A stretch of DNA of 64,000 nt, taken from Pegea sp. RAD2-039. Lineage: Eukaryota; Chordata; Thaliacea; Salpida; Salpidae. The translations under genes were made by a program, and so were the position numbers. Position 1 is the stretch's first letter. The number at the start of each line of letters is the position of its first letter. The notes beneath the pieces are model-generated. The model ran no database searches. It had not been told where the DNA came from and saw only the letters and a program-made list of their open reading frames with translations. Shown piece by piece: positions 62,008-64,000 of this stretch. Location: NCBI GenBank assembly GCA_034620365.1, contig JAQGEQ010000380.1, positions 2,046,001 through 2,110,000 of the forward strand, written 5' to 3'.

Positions 62008-64000
62008 TATCGCTTATAATTCTACTTAGAATATTATTCAGAAATTTTTAGTTTTGTTTAACTGAAAGCTGTAAAAATCAAAAAACTTATAAATGTCGAA
62101 ATTAAAAGTATTTACAGAAAATTAACTAGAAAATTGCTTACTTTGAATTATAAATTCAATTTTAAAATTGAAAGTAGCGAGAAACCATAAAAGAAGTCTA
62201 ATGAATAAAATTATTTGATAACAAAATGTATTAGTACAGTTTAGCTTTTGAGAAATGAGGTCAAGCTTAAATGTAAATCAAAATGTGGTAATTTTTCTTA
62301 CTTAAGTTTAAGATTACAAAAAATGAAAATGCAATCTGGGAAATTTACTTAGTTATGTATAGATTGTTTATATTTCTATTTTCATGAAATAATGCTTTTA
62401 AAATATTTAGCATCTAATTTCAGCTTGATAGTTATATTATAAAATCATAAAGTTTAATTTTATTTATATATAAAACTACTAGACGGTAAATAAATATAAT
62501 CAAATTTAAGGAGATTTATTTGAACAAAGTACAAGATATATACCAAGAAATTCTAACTGTAAAATCAAAATCTAATAAATAAAACTTACTAAAAGAGTTC
62601 ATAACAAACTTCAAATATACAAAAATTAAGATAAACTCTTTTTTATCATTCTTTAATTTTTCCAATAAAGATTAAAGTCTATTCTGCAAGTTGCTTTATC
62701 TTTTAAACTTATTATTAATTAGCTAAGAAACTCAGATTATGCATACTTTTACGTTATCTCCAAAACATCATAATACTTTGCTAAATATCTTATTTAAAAT
62801 GTTATCAAAACATCATTATTATTAACTTCCATCATACAAAATCATTTCAAAAATAAAAATATTCAGTTGCTGTATACTTTCTTGAATAAAACCAAAAGTG
62901 ATTGCATAAAATATTTTATTACTAAACATAATTTAAAAAATTCTGTCATAATTTTCCTAACTGATTTGTTAAGAGTAAAAACACCAAAGAATCGTTGGTG
63001 GAGCAAATTTTCTGAACTTAAGCAGTAGATGGAAAGAAGTTGTCACAATATCTCCTTATTAACTGCGCATATGCTTCGATTATACTAGAGAGTATAGCGA
63101 CCAAACCATCCCCTATAACAACCACAGGGTAGTGGCACTATTTATTGTTAGTTGGGAACGATATTTTCGACGCTTGTTAGCTCGTGGTGTTATAAAGCGG
63201 TATATCATCTCTGACGACAAGGTGGAGCTCAAAACCTACATATTCAAAGCATAATGTAGTAACAGTTTTAAAGCAAATTCTTTAAAGTAAAAGCCAAAAA
63301 AGTACATTAACCGTATTTCTGATTACAAATTTACTGTTTGACTTTTAATAATTAAGTTTCAACAGGGCACAAATTGTGTACGATGAAGTTTTGAAATGAA
63401 GCTACTTGTAATGTTTTGCAGTGAATTAGCTGAGATGTTGATCTTTATTTTTATTATTTTAAAATGAATTAGCTGAAATGTTACTCCCTTATTTGTCTCG
63501 AACTAAATACGAAAGCCTTTTGAAGTATTTGTTATCAAATTAGGGTATTTTCCTTCAGCAACTTGACTACAAAGTCAAATTTTTTTCACTGTTCTTTCAG
63601 CCCAAATATAAATGTATTTTTAGCAATTCCAATTGAATAAGATTAAAAACTGATGTTACATCACCCTTTATAGGCCACAAATCCATCAAAGACGAAGAAT
63701 ATGAATTTCAACTATACTTTTTGATTTTGGATATATGCTTTTATAAGTTTACTTGATCTTAAAAGATTATCTGTTTATAAAATATTTATTATAAATTTTT
63801 GGTGCTTGCTGTTGGAGGACAGTTACAGATGATCAGTAACTTTAAAATAATTTATGAATTTTATACAATATTATACAAATCCAACTTTTCTTGAAAATTA
63901 TTTCATAAAAAACCACAATTTCTCTCTAATACTTTTTATCACCACGTGATTTGAAACTAATTTGTACAACACTTTACAATGAAAATTGATAATTAAACGT
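62008..64000. other. AT-rich right flank of the window
   Basis: No gene recognised. A short, more GC-rich stretch at about 63000-63250 has no frame or motif that I can name and may be a repeat fragment. Confidence 0.5.

Overview
This window is nuclear DNA from an AT-rich animal genome. Genes have many short introns, often about 50 bp with GT...AG ends. The gene set is metazoan: a complement C3/C4/C5-type protein, a chloride intracellular channel (CLIC), a homeodomain plus C2H2 zinc-finger protein, a Gemin8-like SMN-complex subunit, 3-hydroxyanthranilate dioxygenase, mitochondrial HSP70 (mortalin), the RNA polymerase II CTD phosphatase FCP1, and a protein kinase. Several families of decayed retrotransposons and tRNA-derived SINEs fill the spaces. 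An aquatic invertebrate with a complement system is likely, but the sequence does not fix the phylum.

Layout. 0.2-10.1 kb (+): one large many-exon C3/C4/C5-like gene. 10.1-11.4 kb: intergenic repeats, including five 20-bp CACGTG units and a purine-rich tract. 11.4-14.9 kb (-): an eight-exon CLIC with an acidic N-terminal extension. 15.9-19.0 kb: a composite of two LINE fragments abutting, and supplying the stop codon of, the homeodomain/zinc-finger gene (19.0-20.5 kb, -). 21-24.5 kb: a gag-like remnant, two SINE types and the Gemin8-like gene (-). 26.1-26.9 kb: intronless HAAO (+). 27.6-32.1 kb: RTE-like LINE debris, gag-like debris and an inverted copy of a small secreted-protein gene. 32.5-34.5 kb: a dead Tigger/pogo-type DNA transposon, with TIRs and TA duplication, nested inside a LINE tail. 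34.7-43.7 kb: a nearly perfect tandem duplication with a 4,472-bp period, each unit carrying one copy of the small secreted-protein gene plus LINE pieces. 43.2-46.4 kb (-): the most complete CR1-like LINE. 47.0-47.5 kb: an intronless, possibly chromo-shadow-domain gene. 49.0-51.0 kb (-): mortalin. 54.0-58.5 kb (-): 17-exon FCP1 with an internal 7-residue coding minisatellite. 59.8-60.2 kb: a second core-SINE. 61.2-62.0 kb (-): intronless kinase.

Most conserved genes here are housekeeping or innate-immune genes and do not form an operon-like unit. The unusual parts are: the three-copy, 79-residue secreted-protein family expanded by inverted and tandem duplication; the complement protein, in which I find no thioester motif and which has extra basic processing sites; the zinc-finger gene whose last ten codons and stop come from a transposon; and a SINE that shares its 3' tail with the local CR1-like LINE.

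All gene models come from reading frames, splice signals and remembered family features. No alignment or database search was run.
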